Source: Vibrio nitrifigilis
GTDB lineage: Bacteria > Pseudomonadota > Gammaproteobacteria > Enterobacterales > Vibrionaceae
Assembly: GCF_015686695.1 (NCBI RefSeq)
Contig: NZ_JADPMR010000004.1
Span: forward strand, 124,001-188,000
Reading direction: 5' to 3'
DNA: 64,000 nucleotides
Part shown: piece after piece, positions 1 through 8,937 of the stretch
Position numbering within the stretch: the first letter of the stretch is position 1
Layout: each line of letters starts with the position of its first letter
The notes under the pieces: model-generated
What the model saw: only the letters and a program-made list of their open reading frames with translations
Databases searched by the model: none
Told to the model about the DNA's origin: nothing
Program-made: the position numbers and the translations under genes

Positions 1-718
1 TCAAATAGTCATCAATGTCTTCACCTGAATAGTTTTCAATAGCTTCGGCATAGCTATCATAGACGCTACTAGGGAAGCCAACTGTGGTGATAACATCAAA
101 GTAATAAGCTTCGTAATCAACAGACGAAATAAGATCTGCTAAATCAACCCATTCACCGTCGACTTCGACATAGAAGTAGCCTTCAGCAACGTCGGAAATC
201 GATAATGTTAACGAAATTTGTCCGACAGTTAGATTGCCATCAGCATCTAGGGATAGCAAAGAACTGCCGTCCACAACAGTTAAACTCAGAATGACCTCTC
301 CATCAGAGTTGTACCAATTCATTGTTGAACCATCAAAATATGCTGTAGAGTACGTATATGTGTCGCCTGAACTTGTAGTTGATGAAACCGTGTTGTTTAA
401 ATAACCGGTTAAAGTATTAACTGTATATATACCATCTACTGATGTATCAGTTGCTGTTAAATACGTATAGTCAGTGAAAGTATCACCATCACTGAGAGTG
501 CCATTACTGTCTGCGTCTGTAAGATGAACGATACTGTAACCAAAGAAATTTAGGGTATCGATATCGGTTAATGAACCGTCATCAATCACACCATCTCCAT
601 CAGAATCAATCGCCCAGTTAAGACTCGATAAAGAGAAGGAACCAGCATAAGCTTGACTAGAAACGAGTACTACCAAGCAGAGCATTATGAGTTTTCCCAT
701 ATTATGTAATGCTTTCAT
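1..718 (-). CDS. Secreted protein, paralogue of the adjacent PEP-CTERM protein (3' end outside window)
   Basis: An open frame runs without a stop from an ATG at 718 to the window edge, giving 239 codons. It starts with a typical signal peptide of about 25 residues ending in SQAYA, preceded by AAAGG. The mature part matches the protein at 1178-2074 along its whole visible length, with shared motifs such as GSFSL, TDIDTL, DTFTDY, YFDGSTM and WVDLADL. Asp-rich stretches of the form DSDGDG and DADSNGTLSDGD resemble EF-hand or dockerin calcium loops. The C-terminus lies outside the window, so a PEP-CTERM sorting tail is only inferred from the paralogue. The function is unknown; it is probably an exported surface or matrix protein handled by XrtA. 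Confidence 0.8.
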   Translation of the reverse strand, partial: MKALHNMGKLIMLCLVVLVSSQAYAGSFSLSSLNWAIDSDGDGVIDDGSLTDIDTLNFFGYSIVHLTDADSNGTLSDGDTFTDYTYLTATDTSVDGIYTVNTLTGYLNNTVSSTTSSGDTYTYSTAYFDGSTMNWYNSDGEVILSLTVVDGSSLLSLDADGNLTVGQISLTLSISDVAEGYFYVEVDGEWVDLADLISSVDYEAYYFDVITTVGFPSSVYDSYAEAIENYSGEDIDDYL

Positions 719-1177
719 ATTATTTACCTTTGTCCATGATGAGGTTTTTGTTACCGCTCTAATACGAAGCATTAATGATGCCATATTTTTTATTATATAT
801 TTTTCAATAAGTTAAATTAAAATTAGTGAGATTGGACGAGGAGGGGAACGTTAGACTGTATAGATGTTTGACATGGTTGCATATAAATATAAATATGACT
901 ATTAGTTTATATTCAATAAGTTGTACTTATTATCTTGTTATTATGAGATTATTATCATAATAAGATATTGAATAAAAACGATATTTAATTATTTTGATAT
1001 CGAGATGAATGTAAATTATCCTGACACTGGTTAAGTAGGATTAATTTAACCTATTGAAATTAAAAATTTAAATAAAGATAAGTAAGGGGGAAGGGATTAA
1101 AATAGATGCCACTTCCAAAGATTTCTCTCGTGTCAGTGACATCATTATTTAGATATAAAGTCAGAGTGATAAATGGC
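719..1177. other. Intergenic spacer between two paralogous secreted-protein genes
   Basis: AT-rich, with no convincing ORF. It should contain the promoter of the leftward gene starting at 718 and the 3' end of the transcript from the gene ending at 1178. I saw no clear sigma-70 promoter, no -24/-12 sigma-54 promoter and no strong terminator hairpin by eye. Confidence 0.5.
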
Positions 1178-2074
1178 TTAGCAATGCGTTAGTTTAAGTT
1201 GGAATTTGCGGCGACGCTGTAGTCCGGCTAAACCAATAAAAGCGAGTCCCATTAAAGTAAGCATGCCTGGCTCAGGAACTCGGCGAGTGAGGTCGACCGT
1301 ACCGTCATTGACGACCACAAACGTATAGCCAGAACCAGTAAAGGCATCTGTTAAATCTACAGTGGCTATTCCTGCATAATCAGTTAAATAAGTGCTAGTA
1401 TCCACTGTGGTATAAGCATTAAGCTCAGCCTCATAAGCCGCAAGGATTGCATCAGGTACCCCAGCATAAGTCAGCACACTAAAGTAGTAAGCGTCATAAG
1501 GTTTACTCGCGACTAAGTCTGCAAGATCGACCCAAGTCCCATTCACATCAACATAGAAATAGTCGGCAACGACAGAATCAATGCTGAGCGTTAGAGATAT
1601 TTGACCGATGGTTAAATCAGTACCATCCAATAGCAATAATGAACTACCGCTGGTTACGCTAATGGTTAGGATTGAGGTATCAGAGGCATCATACCAACTC
1701 ATCGTCGAACCATCGAAATAGGCCGTCGAATACGTTAAGCTGCCAAAAGTCACAGTATTATCCAATGTCCCAGTCATGGTATTCAGCGTGTAGATACCAG
1801 CGAGATCATCGGCGGTAAGATAATTGTAGTCAGTAAAGGTATCATTATCAGTCAATGTTCCGCTAAAGTCGGTATCAGAAACTGAAACTAAAGTATAACC
1901 CGCAAAATCTAGCGTATCGATATCGACAAGTCCGTCAGAGGTGTCGCCATTTCCATCGATATCAACAGCCCAATCTAAACCAGCGAGTGAAAAAGATCCT
2001 GCATATGCTTGGCTTGCACTTGCGAGTGCAAAACAGAGCAAGAATCCTTTTATCATTTTGCTTAATATAGCCAT
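1178..2074 (-). CDS. PEP-CTERM sorting domain-containing protein
   Basis: Exported protein of 298 residues. The N-terminal signal peptide ends near SQAYA. The C-terminus has the tripartite sorting signal recognised by exosortases: VPEP, then a hydrophobic helix (GMLTLMGLAFIGLAGL), then the basic cluster QRRRK. Cleavage near PEP and surface or matrix delivery is expected from the family. Asp-rich loops (DIDGNGD, DTDFSGTLTDND) look like EF-hand or dockerin calcium sites. A GTG start at 2089 is possible, but the GTGGAG there fits better as the ribosome-binding site of the ATG at 2074. The gene lies next to a paralogue and close to the exosortase locus. The biological role of the mature domain is unknown. 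Confidence 0.85.
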   Translation of the reverse strand: MAILSKMIKGFLLCFALASASQAYAGSFSLAGLDWAVDIDGNGDTSDGLVDIDTLDFAGYTLVSVSDTDFSGTLTDNDTFTDYNYLTADDLAGIYTLNTMTGTLDNTVTFGSLTYSTAYFDGSTMSWYDASDTSILTISVTSGSSLLLLDGTDLTIGQISLTLSIDSVVADYFYVDVNGTWVDLADLVASKPYDAYYFSVLTYAGVPDAILAAYEAELNAYTTVDTSTYLTDYAGIATVDLTDAFTGSGYTFVVVNDGTVDLTRRVPEPGMLTLMGLAFIGLAGLQRRRKFQLKLTHC

Positions 2075-2684
2075 GTAATTAATCTCCACATCGACATCCG
2101 AATTGTGTTAGTTTTTTTATTGCGGATATCATTTAGCAGGAATAATGCCAATCGTAATTAAATAGATTAATCAGGTGGTTGCGTTAGGAGTGATGAATAT
2201 ATTCATGCTAATTTGAGTAACCTGTAAAATACACTGACAAGTAACCTATTTAAATTAACAATATTGTAATTATGAGTGTGTAATTATCTTTTAATAGTTA
2301 GTTAAAACAATATGTTTTACTATTTTTATTGTTTTTTATCACATTTTAATAGTGTGTAAAAAAAACAGACAAATAGAAGTTACGCTATGATTTATTTATA
2401 GAAATAAAATTTATTGGAAGAAAATACGCTAAACGTTTAGTAGTAATTACTCGAGAAATTAAATAAAGTGAATGCTGCAATGTAGGAATGTAAAATTTCT
2501 ATAAAATAAAACATTGCTAAATTAATTTTATTCTTTTCTATTTTGAGCAACTTAATCCTCAAATATACGCTACCGTACTATTTAGGGATGGGTTTCTGTG
2601 GCTTTTAATAAGCTAAGACTCGGGTAATGACATCGTATACCAAACTCAATTCATTGTGATTTTGGTCAGTTTGGAGGTGAACTC
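2075..2684. other. AT-rich divergent intergenic region
   Basis: Separates the leftward PEP-CTERM gene from the rightward synthase-ThiF pair and must carry both promoters. A perfect palindrome CTAAACGTTTAG lies at 2429-2440. No supported small ORF was found. Confidence 0.5.
2429..2440. promoter_or_regulatory. Palindrome CTAAACGTTTAG, possible operator
   Basis: A perfect 12-bp palindrome about 245 bp upstream of the synthase gene and 355 bp upstream of the PEP-CTERM start. Its 10-bp core TAAACGTTTA recurs at 8939-8948 upstream of prsT. The regulator is not known, and the site is inferred only from symmetry and recurrence. Confidence 0.3.
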
Positions 2685-3599
2685 ATGGCGATAACGGAAA
2701 AGGTACCACTCACGGAATTAAATGGCAAAACAGTGCCTGTGGAGAGACGTAAGGAAGTGCGTATCGCTAAAGATGGCGGCGATGGAGAGCAAAGCGCGCG
2801 AGCGGTTACCTACAAAATAGCGGTGAAAAAGGAAGAGATTGAACGTGCATTCACTTTGGTTTGGGACAACTATGTGGAAGCAGGTTTGCAGCAAGACGAT
2901 CATCAGGGCATCAGATTTACCAAATATCACTTTTTGCCTGAAACTCGTATTTTCATTGCCAATTTTCACGAAGAATTAGAAGCGAAAACACCGCAGAACT
3001 TTAGAGATTCGGACAAAGTTGTTGGAACGGTTTCGATTGTATTTGATAGCCCTATGGGCTTACCCATGGAAGAGTTTTGTGGCGATCAAATTGAGAAAAT
3101 TCGTGCTGAAGGTGGCAAGGTAGCGGAAGTGACAGCCTTCGCTCTTAACCCCGAGTACACCAAGTACAAAGTGTTTCTGCATATGTTCAAGCTGTTATTT
3201 CAATTTGCTGAATTAAAAGGGGTTACCGACTTGTGCTGTTCAGTCGCTGAACGCCATTGCCGTTTTTATCAAAAAATATGTTTATTTGAACCTTTAGGGG
3301 AACTCGTGCCTTACTCGGCAGCATACATTCGTAAGGTTCAGGGGCATCGACTTAATATTTCTAAGGCGAATGAAAAGGCGCAAGCGTTTTATTCTGGTCG
3401 AGAGTTTGATGCAGATTTACACCGTTTCTTTTTCACTGAAAACTACAATCGTAAGAAAGGGGAAGGACGCCCATTATCGAATGAATTGTTGCACTATTTC
3501 TTAGCAGAAAGAACGGATTACATTCACTCACTTGACGAGAAAGATTTGTTACTTCTACGTGATGAATATGAACGGGTTGGACAAGCTTTCCCATTCTAG
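2685..3599 (+). CDS. PEP-CTERM/exosortase-associated acyltransferase, FeeM-like N-acyl amino acid synthase
   Basis: A 304-residue cytosolic protein of the GNAT/autoinducer-synthase fold. It resembles the acyltransferases linked to PEP-CTERM loci and the FeeM long-chain N-acyl amino acid synthases, which transfer a fatty acyl group from acyl carrier protein to an amino acid such as tyrosine. Supporting segments are VVGTVSIVFDS, AEVTAFALNPEY and the C-terminal part of the fold with HRFFFTENY. GGAGGTG lies seven bases before the ATG. The next gene (ThiF-like) follows after about 65 bp on the same strand and is probably co-transcribed. The family assignment is from recognition of the fold and of the neighbourhood; the amino acid and acyl chain used cannot be read from sequence. 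Confidence 0.75.
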   Translation: MAITEKVPLTELNGKTVPVERRKEVRIAKDGGDGEQSARAVTYKIAVKKEEIERAFTLVWDNYVEAGLQQDDHQGIRFTKYHFLPETRIFIANFHEELEAKTPQNFRDSDKVVGTVSIVFDSPMGLPMEEFCGDQIEKIRAEGGKVAEVTAFALNPEYTKYKVFLHMFKLLFQFAELKGVTDLCCSVAERHCRFYQKICLFEPLGELVPYSAAYIRKVQGHRLNISKANEKAQAFYSGREFDADLHRFFFTENYNRKKGEGRPLSNELLHYFLAERTDYIHSLDEKDLLLLRDEYERVGQAFPF

Positions 3600-3666
3600 T
3601 TTAGCGTTTTGGACAACGAGACATTGATATCATTTCTGGGATAATCCAGATGCCAAGGTGAACATA

Positions 3667-4560
3667 ATGGATAGTCAAGAATATTATAAATTGGCAGTTA
3701 CTCGTAATATTGGTTTGGTGACTGAGGAAGAGCAAACACGACTAAAGCATTCTCGGGTTGCAGTGGCGGGGTGTGGCGGTTTAGGGGGGCGAGAGCTGAT
3801 CGATTTAGTTCGGATGGGGATTGGGCGTTTTAACCTGGCCGACTTTGATGAATTTAGCATTAAAAATGTCAATCGTCAGATTGGCGCGACCTCCTCTACC
3901 GCAGATAGACCGAAAGTTGAAGTGATGACTGAAATGGCGAAAGACATTCACCCATCGGTTGATATCAAAATGTTCCCTAATGGTATTCAAGAAGACAATG
4001 TGGTTGATTTCGTTAGCAATGCTGATATTATTGTTGATGCAATAGATTTCTTTTCAATGCCCGCGAGAAGGTTATTGCATAAAACTGCGCGTAAATGCGG
4101 GAAGCCTGTGGTTTTCGCTGCTCCGCTAGGGTTCTCAGGCACGATGAGTGTGTTTGTGCCTAATGGTTTGAGCTTTGACGAATATTTTGATATTAACGAT
4201 GATATGGATTTGTTTGAGCAGTTAATTGCTTTTACTGTTGGTGTCGCCCCATGGGGAACTCACTGGAAGTATATGGACACCAGTAAAGTCGACTCTTCCG
4301 ACCATTCTGGGCCATCTCTCGCTTGCGCCTGTAATATCGCCACTGGTTTATTAACGTCAGAAGTATTAATCATTTTATTGAATAAACGTGCACCGATGGC
4401 CGTCCCCAATTACATGCAATTTGACACTATGCGCTGTCTATACCGTAAGGGTAAGCTGCACTGGGGAAATCGAGGTCCATTACAGCGGCTAAAACGGTTA
4501 CTTGCTGCGAAAAAATTCGCTGACCAAAGAGAAGTGTTACTCAACAATAAACCGTGCTAG
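3667..4560 (+). CDS. ThiF/E1-like adenylyltransferase
   Basis: A 297-residue protein of the E1/ThiF/MoeB superfamily, which adenylates a carboxyl group with ATP. The nucleotide-binding loop GCGGLG is at residues 35-40, followed by an Asp-rich turn ADFDEF and the NVNRQ motif (about 67-71), with VDAIDFF and KPVVFAAPLGFSG further on. Paired CxxC zinc ligands seen in many MoeB/ThiF proteins are not evident; one CAC pair is present near residue 220. An ATG start at 3667 is preferred over the in-frame GTG at 3658, because AAGGTG overlaps that GTG and is well spaced for the ATG. No ubiquitin-like partner gene is visible. The neighbour suggests that its substrate may be an N-acyl amino acid, which is an inference. 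Confidence 0.75.
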   Translation: MDSQEYYKLAVTRNIGLVTEEEQTRLKHSRVAVAGCGGLGGRELIDLVRMGIGRFNLADFDEFSIKNVNRQIGATSSTADRPKVEVMTEMAKDIHPSVDIKMFPNGIQEDNVVDFVSNADIIVDAIDFFSMPARRLLHKTARKCGKPVVFAAPLGFSGTMSVFVPNGLSFDEYFDINDDMDLFEQLIAFTVGVAPWGTHWKYMDTSKVDSSDHSGPSLACACNIATGLLTSEVLIILLNKRAPMAVPNYMQFDTMRCLYRKGKLHWGNRGPLQRLKRLLAAKKFADQREVLLNNKPC

Positions 4561-4583
4561 TGGATCATTATTGATTAAATCTA

Positions 4584-4620
4584 AGCCCTCAATTCATGTA
4601 TATGAATTGAGGGCTTTGTA
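4584..4620. terminator. Rho-independent terminator between convergent genes
   Basis: A perfect 14-bp stem, AGCCCTCAATTCAT at 4584-4597 and its complement at 4602-4615, with a 4-base loop and a T-containing tail. It sits between the converging ThiF-like and VanZ-like genes and could work in both directions. Confidence 0.8.
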
Positions 4621-4647
4621 TTGTTAGTCGTAATGACCAACAGGTGT

Positions 4648-5052
4648 CTAGTCGGTTGCGAAACCCTTACGAGGTTTATGTTTGGCGTTTTTTTGCCACC
4701 AGATAACACATAGTGAGCCAATCACAACGCCACAAAAGTTAGCCAGAAAATCCAGCCAAGACGGTTCTCTTAAAGGCACAAACACCTGTAAATATTCAAG
4801 TGCAGCGCTGTAGAAAATGACCACGATTGCTGCCCCAAATATGGTTTTTATTTTGTCTAATCGCAGCAGTACGCTGCATAAAATGGCAAAGACAAGATAA
4901 GCGCTAATATGTGCCATTTTATCGAGATCGGGCACGCCAAAACTGTTTAAGTCAGGGACGACCGCATCAGGTGAGGAGTCACTTGCCAGAGAAACGTAGC
5001 CAATTAATACGGTATAGCCCATTAAGGTGAGTATTTTTAGACTTTGCAACAT
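4648..5052 (-). CDS. VanZ-like family membrane protein
   Basis: A 134-residue integral membrane protein with about four hydrophobic helices. It carries the VanZ-like pattern: DKMAHISAYLVFAILCSVLL in the second helix region, then EYLQVFVPLREPSWLDFLANFCGVVIG, matching the conserved E..Q...P.R..s..D...N..G motif. The biochemical role of this family is poorly defined; members occur near polysaccharide loci and in glycopeptide-resistance clusters. It is followed closely on the same strand by the gene order protease-VanZ, with only 23 bp between them, so the two are probably co-transcribed. Confidence 0.75.
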   Translation of the reverse strand: MLQSLKILTLMGYTVLIGYVSLASDSSPDAVVPDLNSFGVPDLDKMAHISAYLVFAILCSVLLRLDKIKTIFGAAIVVIFYSAALEYLQVFVPLREPSWLDFLANFCGVVIGSLCVIWWQKNAKHKPRKGFATD

Positions 5053-5075
5053 GATTCAACATTCCTTATTCGGCG

Positions 5076-5843
5076 TTACTTAGCATTCCGGGCAAGAGCG
5101 ATTAAGTGTTTGATTGGTATTGCATATGTGATCGCGCTTGGATCAGACAAAATGGCTTCTTTGGTCGTTTTTACCAGTACTTTGTTGACGATCGCAACCA
5201 CATTTCCTGTATCGACCTCATAGACTGGGCTGCCACTATTCCCCGGGTAAGCTGTGGCGTCTAACTGATACACCATATAAGGATGTCTAAGACGCTTAAT
5301 TTGATTAACCGTTAATTCTCGTGATGTTCGTGCTGGGGTGACAACTGGCGTGATACAGGAAACGATACCGCGATGAGTCACAGGATAAAGCCCTAACACT
5401 GCTCCAATAGGGTAACCCGTAAATGCGATTTGTTCCCCTTCGCGAACTTGATGTGCTGACAAGGTTAATGGTTTTAGAGGCTCCCCTGGAATTTTAAGAA
5501 TTGCGATATCATAGATTTGATCAATCGCAACGACATCTGCAAACCGAATTTTAGGATGAGCGCCGCGACCAACATAAACGGCGATTTGTTCTTTTGCTTC
5601 TTCATTTAATACTTCAGGAATGACATGCGCATTGGTTGCAACATAACTGCCATCTTTAATAACAAATCCGGTGCCTAAATAGCGAGAATGTTGATCGGAA
5701 AGGCGGCTGTAGGTGCCAATACCAACAATGGATGGCCTAATGGCTTGAATAGTATCTGGCAACGACATGGCGTGAACATTGGGCAGATACAGAATAACGG
5801 ATACAACAAAGCAACGAATGAGAAACTGAATGAAGGTGTTCAT
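5076..5843 (-). CDS. Secreted trypsin-like serine protease
   Basis: A 255-residue protein with an N-terminal signal peptide of about 25 residues ending in NVHA. The chymotrypsin-fold catalytic triad is visible: His73 in ATNAHVI, Asp112 in YDIAILKI and Ser203 in YPGNSGSPVYE. The fold start GTGFVIKDG is also typical. It has no PDZ domain, so it is a short single-domain S1-type protease acting in the periplasm or outside the cell. GGGAA precedes the ATG. It lies upstream of the VanZ-like gene and downstream of prsT in a PEP-CTERM locus. A role in maturation or turnover of exported substrates is possible but unproven. Confidence 0.8.
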   Translation of the reverse strand: MNTFIQFLIRCFVVSVILYLPNVHAMSLPDTIQAIRPSIVGIGTYSRLSDQHSRYLGTGFVIKDGSYVATNAHVIPEVLNEEAKEQIAVYVGRGAHPKIRFADVVAIDQIYDIAILKIPGEPLKPLTLSAHQVREGEQIAFTGYPIGAVLGLYPVTHRGIVSCITPVVTPARTSRELTVNQIKRLRHPYMVYQLDATAYPGNSGSPVYEVDTGNVVAIVNKVLVKTTKEAILSDPSAITYAIPIKHLIALARNAK

Positions 5844-5940
5844 GAATTGGTTCCCGTTAATTAAATACGTAACTGGCTGTGTTTTAACGTTAGCTCTTTA
5901 TAAGGTATTTAATGGTTGGGCAGTATCCACTGTCCGTGAT

Positions 5941-5979
5941 TAGAAAAGCGTTGCCTCACACCGAGAGTGTGAGGCAACG
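5941..5979 (-). terminator. Terminator of prsT
   Basis: A perfect 13-bp inverted repeat, CGTTGCCTCACAC at 5949-5961 and its complement at 5967-5979, with a 5-base loop. Read on the minus strand it is followed by CTTTTCTA. It lies directly after the prsT stop codon. Confidence 0.85.
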
Positions 5980-5988
5980 TATAGCTTG

Positions 5989-8805
5989 TTAAATATTCTT
6001 GAGCAAGTTTTCTAAATTACTTTTCATTGCCGTAAGCTTAGCATTGTTGGTATCGATATCATTTAAGACATCTTTCGCCAGTGCGTACTGTTTATTGGAA
6101 ATTAGACTTTCAGCATAATGCAAGGCAATTTCTGCATTGTTGTATCCTTTAGTCGTTTTATACGCTTGGGATAGCAACGATACAGCCTCAGTTACTTTCT
6201 CTTTATTTTTCTCTTTATTTCCTTGTTTAAGTAAACAGTAACCGTATGTATCGATAATGACAGGCTGATTTTTCGCCATGTCATACGCTTTTACCGAATA
6301 GTTACAAGCAGTATCATAATCGTTCTTATTGATATATAACCATGCAATGTTATTTAGTGCGATTAGGTTTTTAGGCTCTCGTTTGATAATCGTTTGGTAC
6401 TGTTCAATCGCGTCTTCTGGTTTATAACGGCTTTGAATATCGGCCAATAGTAGTTGCAGAGGTCGAGCTTTTTCTGGCCTAGTTTCTATTTCATTTTGTA
6501 AAAAATCGATCGCTTTTTTACGTTCACCAGATGCTTCGTATAGAGACGCTAACTCCCGAGCAGCGACTAAGCCAGGGGCTTTTTTGTAAATTTGTTCTTG
6601 AAGTTGCAGTGCTTTGGGAAAGTCCCGGTTAGCAACATGAATTCTCTCTTGCAGCTTCAAAGCGTACACGGAACCTTTAGGTTCTGCTGGCAAATTGTTT
6701 AACAGCTTTTGCGCTTCAGCGATTTGTTTCGACTTAATTAATAAGTTGATTTTAATTAAGGGGAAACGAATATCGTTAGGAAATTGTTGTTGAGCTTTCT
6801 GCGTGAGAGCGATCCCCGCAGAGAGATTATCCGATTCTTCATCAACTTGAATAGAACGTAAATAAGCATTGACACTATTAGGTGATAGCTTGCGCCATTT
6901 TTGATAGGCTCTGTCGGCATCGAACCAGAGTTTTTTCATAAAATAGAGGTTCCCGATGAGAGACCATGTTTCGCCAGTTTTTTCTTCGTCAGGAATATTT
7001 TCTAATAAAGTGAGTGCGGGCTGGGTCTTCTGCTCAGTAATGAGAGCAAATGCTTTTTGATGCAACAGTGATAGGTCTGAAGGGGATTGCTTAAGTTGCT
7101 GATCGATAAGCTCAATAACGTCATCCATTCGACCAGTTTTTTGTGCACTGCTAAATAAAAGTTGGATTGCTGCGATACTGTTAGGGTCTTTTTTCTTCGC
7201 TTGGTAAGCGTATTTGTAGGCTTGGTCATAATCATCTTGCAGCAGTAATGCACGTGCCAATGATTCTTGAGCTTTTACTTGATCAGGAACTATCTTCAAC
7301 AGATCTTTGTAAGTTGCTTCGGCACCTTTATAGTCTTTGATCAGTAACTCATATTGGCCTTTTAAAGCCAAGGCATCAGTATCCTTAGGATTTTTTTTCA
7401 GCCATTTATCTGCAACGTCTTTAGCATCGTCGAGTTTACCTAATTTAAGGTAGTAGTACGCAACGCCTATTTCGGCTTTACGCTGATCTGGCTGCTGAGA
7501 AATGGCTGAACGCAGTTCCTTTAAACCACTTTCATCGTTATCAGCGAGCTTAACCATACCAAGCATCATCTCAGTATCATTACTTTTACTGCTGTTATAC
7601 GCTTTTGTGGCTAATGAAAGCGCTTCATCATCGCGGCCAAGTTTAGATAACGTTAAGCTCATTTGAGAGACGAAACTACTGTTATCCTTTTTGTCAGTAT
7701 CGAGACTTTCCATTTTGTCGATTGCTTCATCAACGTAACCCAATTTCATCAACGTCACTATGTAGAGGCGATTGGCAAAATGATCAGCAGGTAGACGTGG
7801 TAACACTTGTTTTAAACGACGGTCTGCTTGTTCATAAAGCTTCAATTGATAAGCTGATACGGCAGAAATCAACATTGTAGAGGTGTTTTTTGAACCATTA
7901 TTGATGGCTCGATCCGCAGAGTCCTTTGCGCCGGTATAGTTTTTATCGGCATAGAGGATGGCAGCTTTAAGTTCGTTAGCAATAGGGTAATTAGGGACTG
8001 CGCTAAGCATCTTATCAACGTAGGGGGAGGCTTCCTTAAACTTTTGTGCAAGTACTAAAGCACGCGCGACGTAAAGTGAATAAAAGCTAGCGGCTGGGGA
8101 TAGGCTATACGCTTTTTTGTAATCGGTGATTGCCTTGTCAGTGTTTTTTAAAGCCAGTTCAATGTGACCTTTCAACAACCATGAGTCGCTATTGGTTTCG
8201 TCTGCTTGTATCGCCTTATTGACAAAAGAGAGCGCGGCAGAGTTATCGTTATCGATGGCACTAAGACGAGTTTGTGCCAAATTAAAATACACTGACTTAT
8301 CTAAGATGCCTTTATCAATCGTTGAAGTGAGCTTAGTTAGTAATGATTTTGCATTGTCGTTATTACGTAAATTGAATTCCGCAATCGCTTGTAATCCGAC
8401 TAAGTCTGCTCTTGCTTTAGGTTGATTGATGTCTGACTCACTAATGAGTTCTATGGCATCATCATTACGGCCCATCGCCACTAAGGTTTTCGCGATGAGT
8501 GGCACCACAGTGGATTTGTCGGCACCTAAATGAAGCGAACGAGAAAGCTCTTTTTCTGCCGCTGGAAAGTTACCGTTCTGTAGGTAAATTTTTCCTAATA
8601 GTAATCTGGGCTCAGAATCTTTGGGCGATGATTGAATGGCATTTTTCAGTTCAATGGTAGCTGAACTGATATCGTTTTTACTTAAGTATTTTTGAGCGCT
8701 ATTAACGTAGTCATTGGCGTAGCTTAAACCGGAAAACAATATCATTGACGACGTAATGCTAGAGAGTAAAAAAGCTCTAGGTGCACTTTTTTTATTCTGG
8801 AACAT
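5989..8805 (-). CDS. prsT: PEP-CTERM system TPR-repeat protein PrsT
   Basis: A 938-residue exported protein made almost wholly of tetratricopeptide repeats (about 20 or more, with repeated A..LL..G...A and A...Y..A patterns) after a signal peptide that ends near LSYA. Its length and layout match the PrsT family of PEP-CTERM/XrtA loci, where it is thought to act as a periplasmic or outer-membrane-linked scaffold for export or polymer assembly. The ATG at 8805 is preferred over that at 8841, because AGGGA sits six bases upstream of it and it leaves a normal signal peptide. A strong terminator follows the stop. It is transcribed away from the variable polysaccharide block. Confidence 0.88.
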   Translation of the reverse strand: MFQNKKSAPRAFLLSSITSSMILFSGLSYANDYVNSAQKYLSKNDISSATIELKNAIQSSPKDSEPRLLLGKIYLQNGNFPAAEKELSRSLHLGADKSTVVPLIAKTLVAMGRNDDAIELISESDINQPKARADLVGLQAIAEFNLRNNDNAKSLLTKLTSTIDKGILDKSVYFNLAQTRLSAIDNDNSAALSFVNKAIQADETNSDSWLLKGHIELALKNTDKAITDYKKAYSLSPAASFYSLYVARALVLAQKFKEASPYVDKMLSAVPNYPIANELKAAILYADKNYTGAKDSADRAINNGSKNTSTMLISAVSAYQLKLYEQADRRLKQVLPRLPADHFANRLYIVTLMKLGYVDEAIDKMESLDTDKKDNSSFVSQMSLTLSKLGRDDEALSLATKAYNSSKSNDTEMMLGMVKLADNDESGLKELRSAISQQPDQRKAEIGVAYYYLKLGKLDDAKDVADKWLKKNPKDTDALALKGQYELLIKDYKGAEATYKDLLKIVPDQVKAQESLARALLLQDDYDQAYKYAYQAKKKDPNSIAAIQLLFSSAQKTGRMDDVIELIDQQLKQSPSDLSLLHQKAFALITEQKTQPALTLLENIPDEEKTGETWSLIGNLYFMKKLWFDADRAYQKWRKLSPNSVNAYLRSIQVDEESDNLSAGIALTQKAQQQFPNDIRFPLIKINLLIKSKQIAEAQKLLNNLPAEPKGSVYALKLQERIHVANRDFPKALQLQEQIYKKAPGLVAARELASLYEASGERKKAIDFLQNEIETRPEKARPLQLLLADIQSRYKPEDAIEQYQTIIKREPKNLIALNNIAWLYINKNDYDTACNYSVKAYDMAKNQPVIIDTYGYCLLKQGNKEKNKEKVTEAVSLLSQAYKTTKGYNNAEIALHYAESLISNKQYALAKDVLNDIDTNNAKLTAMKSNLENLLKNI

Positions 8806-8937
8806 ACTATTCCCTGATGCCTGATGTAAGTGAATATCCATAACAACTTTGGCTATAGTAGTCAGTTTTGCGCTTTTTTAGAAATAGAGCAATCAAAAAA
8901 TAAGAGCAAAATAGGTACGGTATTATGCTTCGGCTTT

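Noticed and set aside
719..1177. Sigma-54 (-24/-12) promoter before a PEP-CTERM gene, as expected for PrsR control
   Set aside because: I looked for TGGCAC-N5-TTGC-like sequences on both strands here and in the other PEP-CTERM spacers; none had the right spacing.
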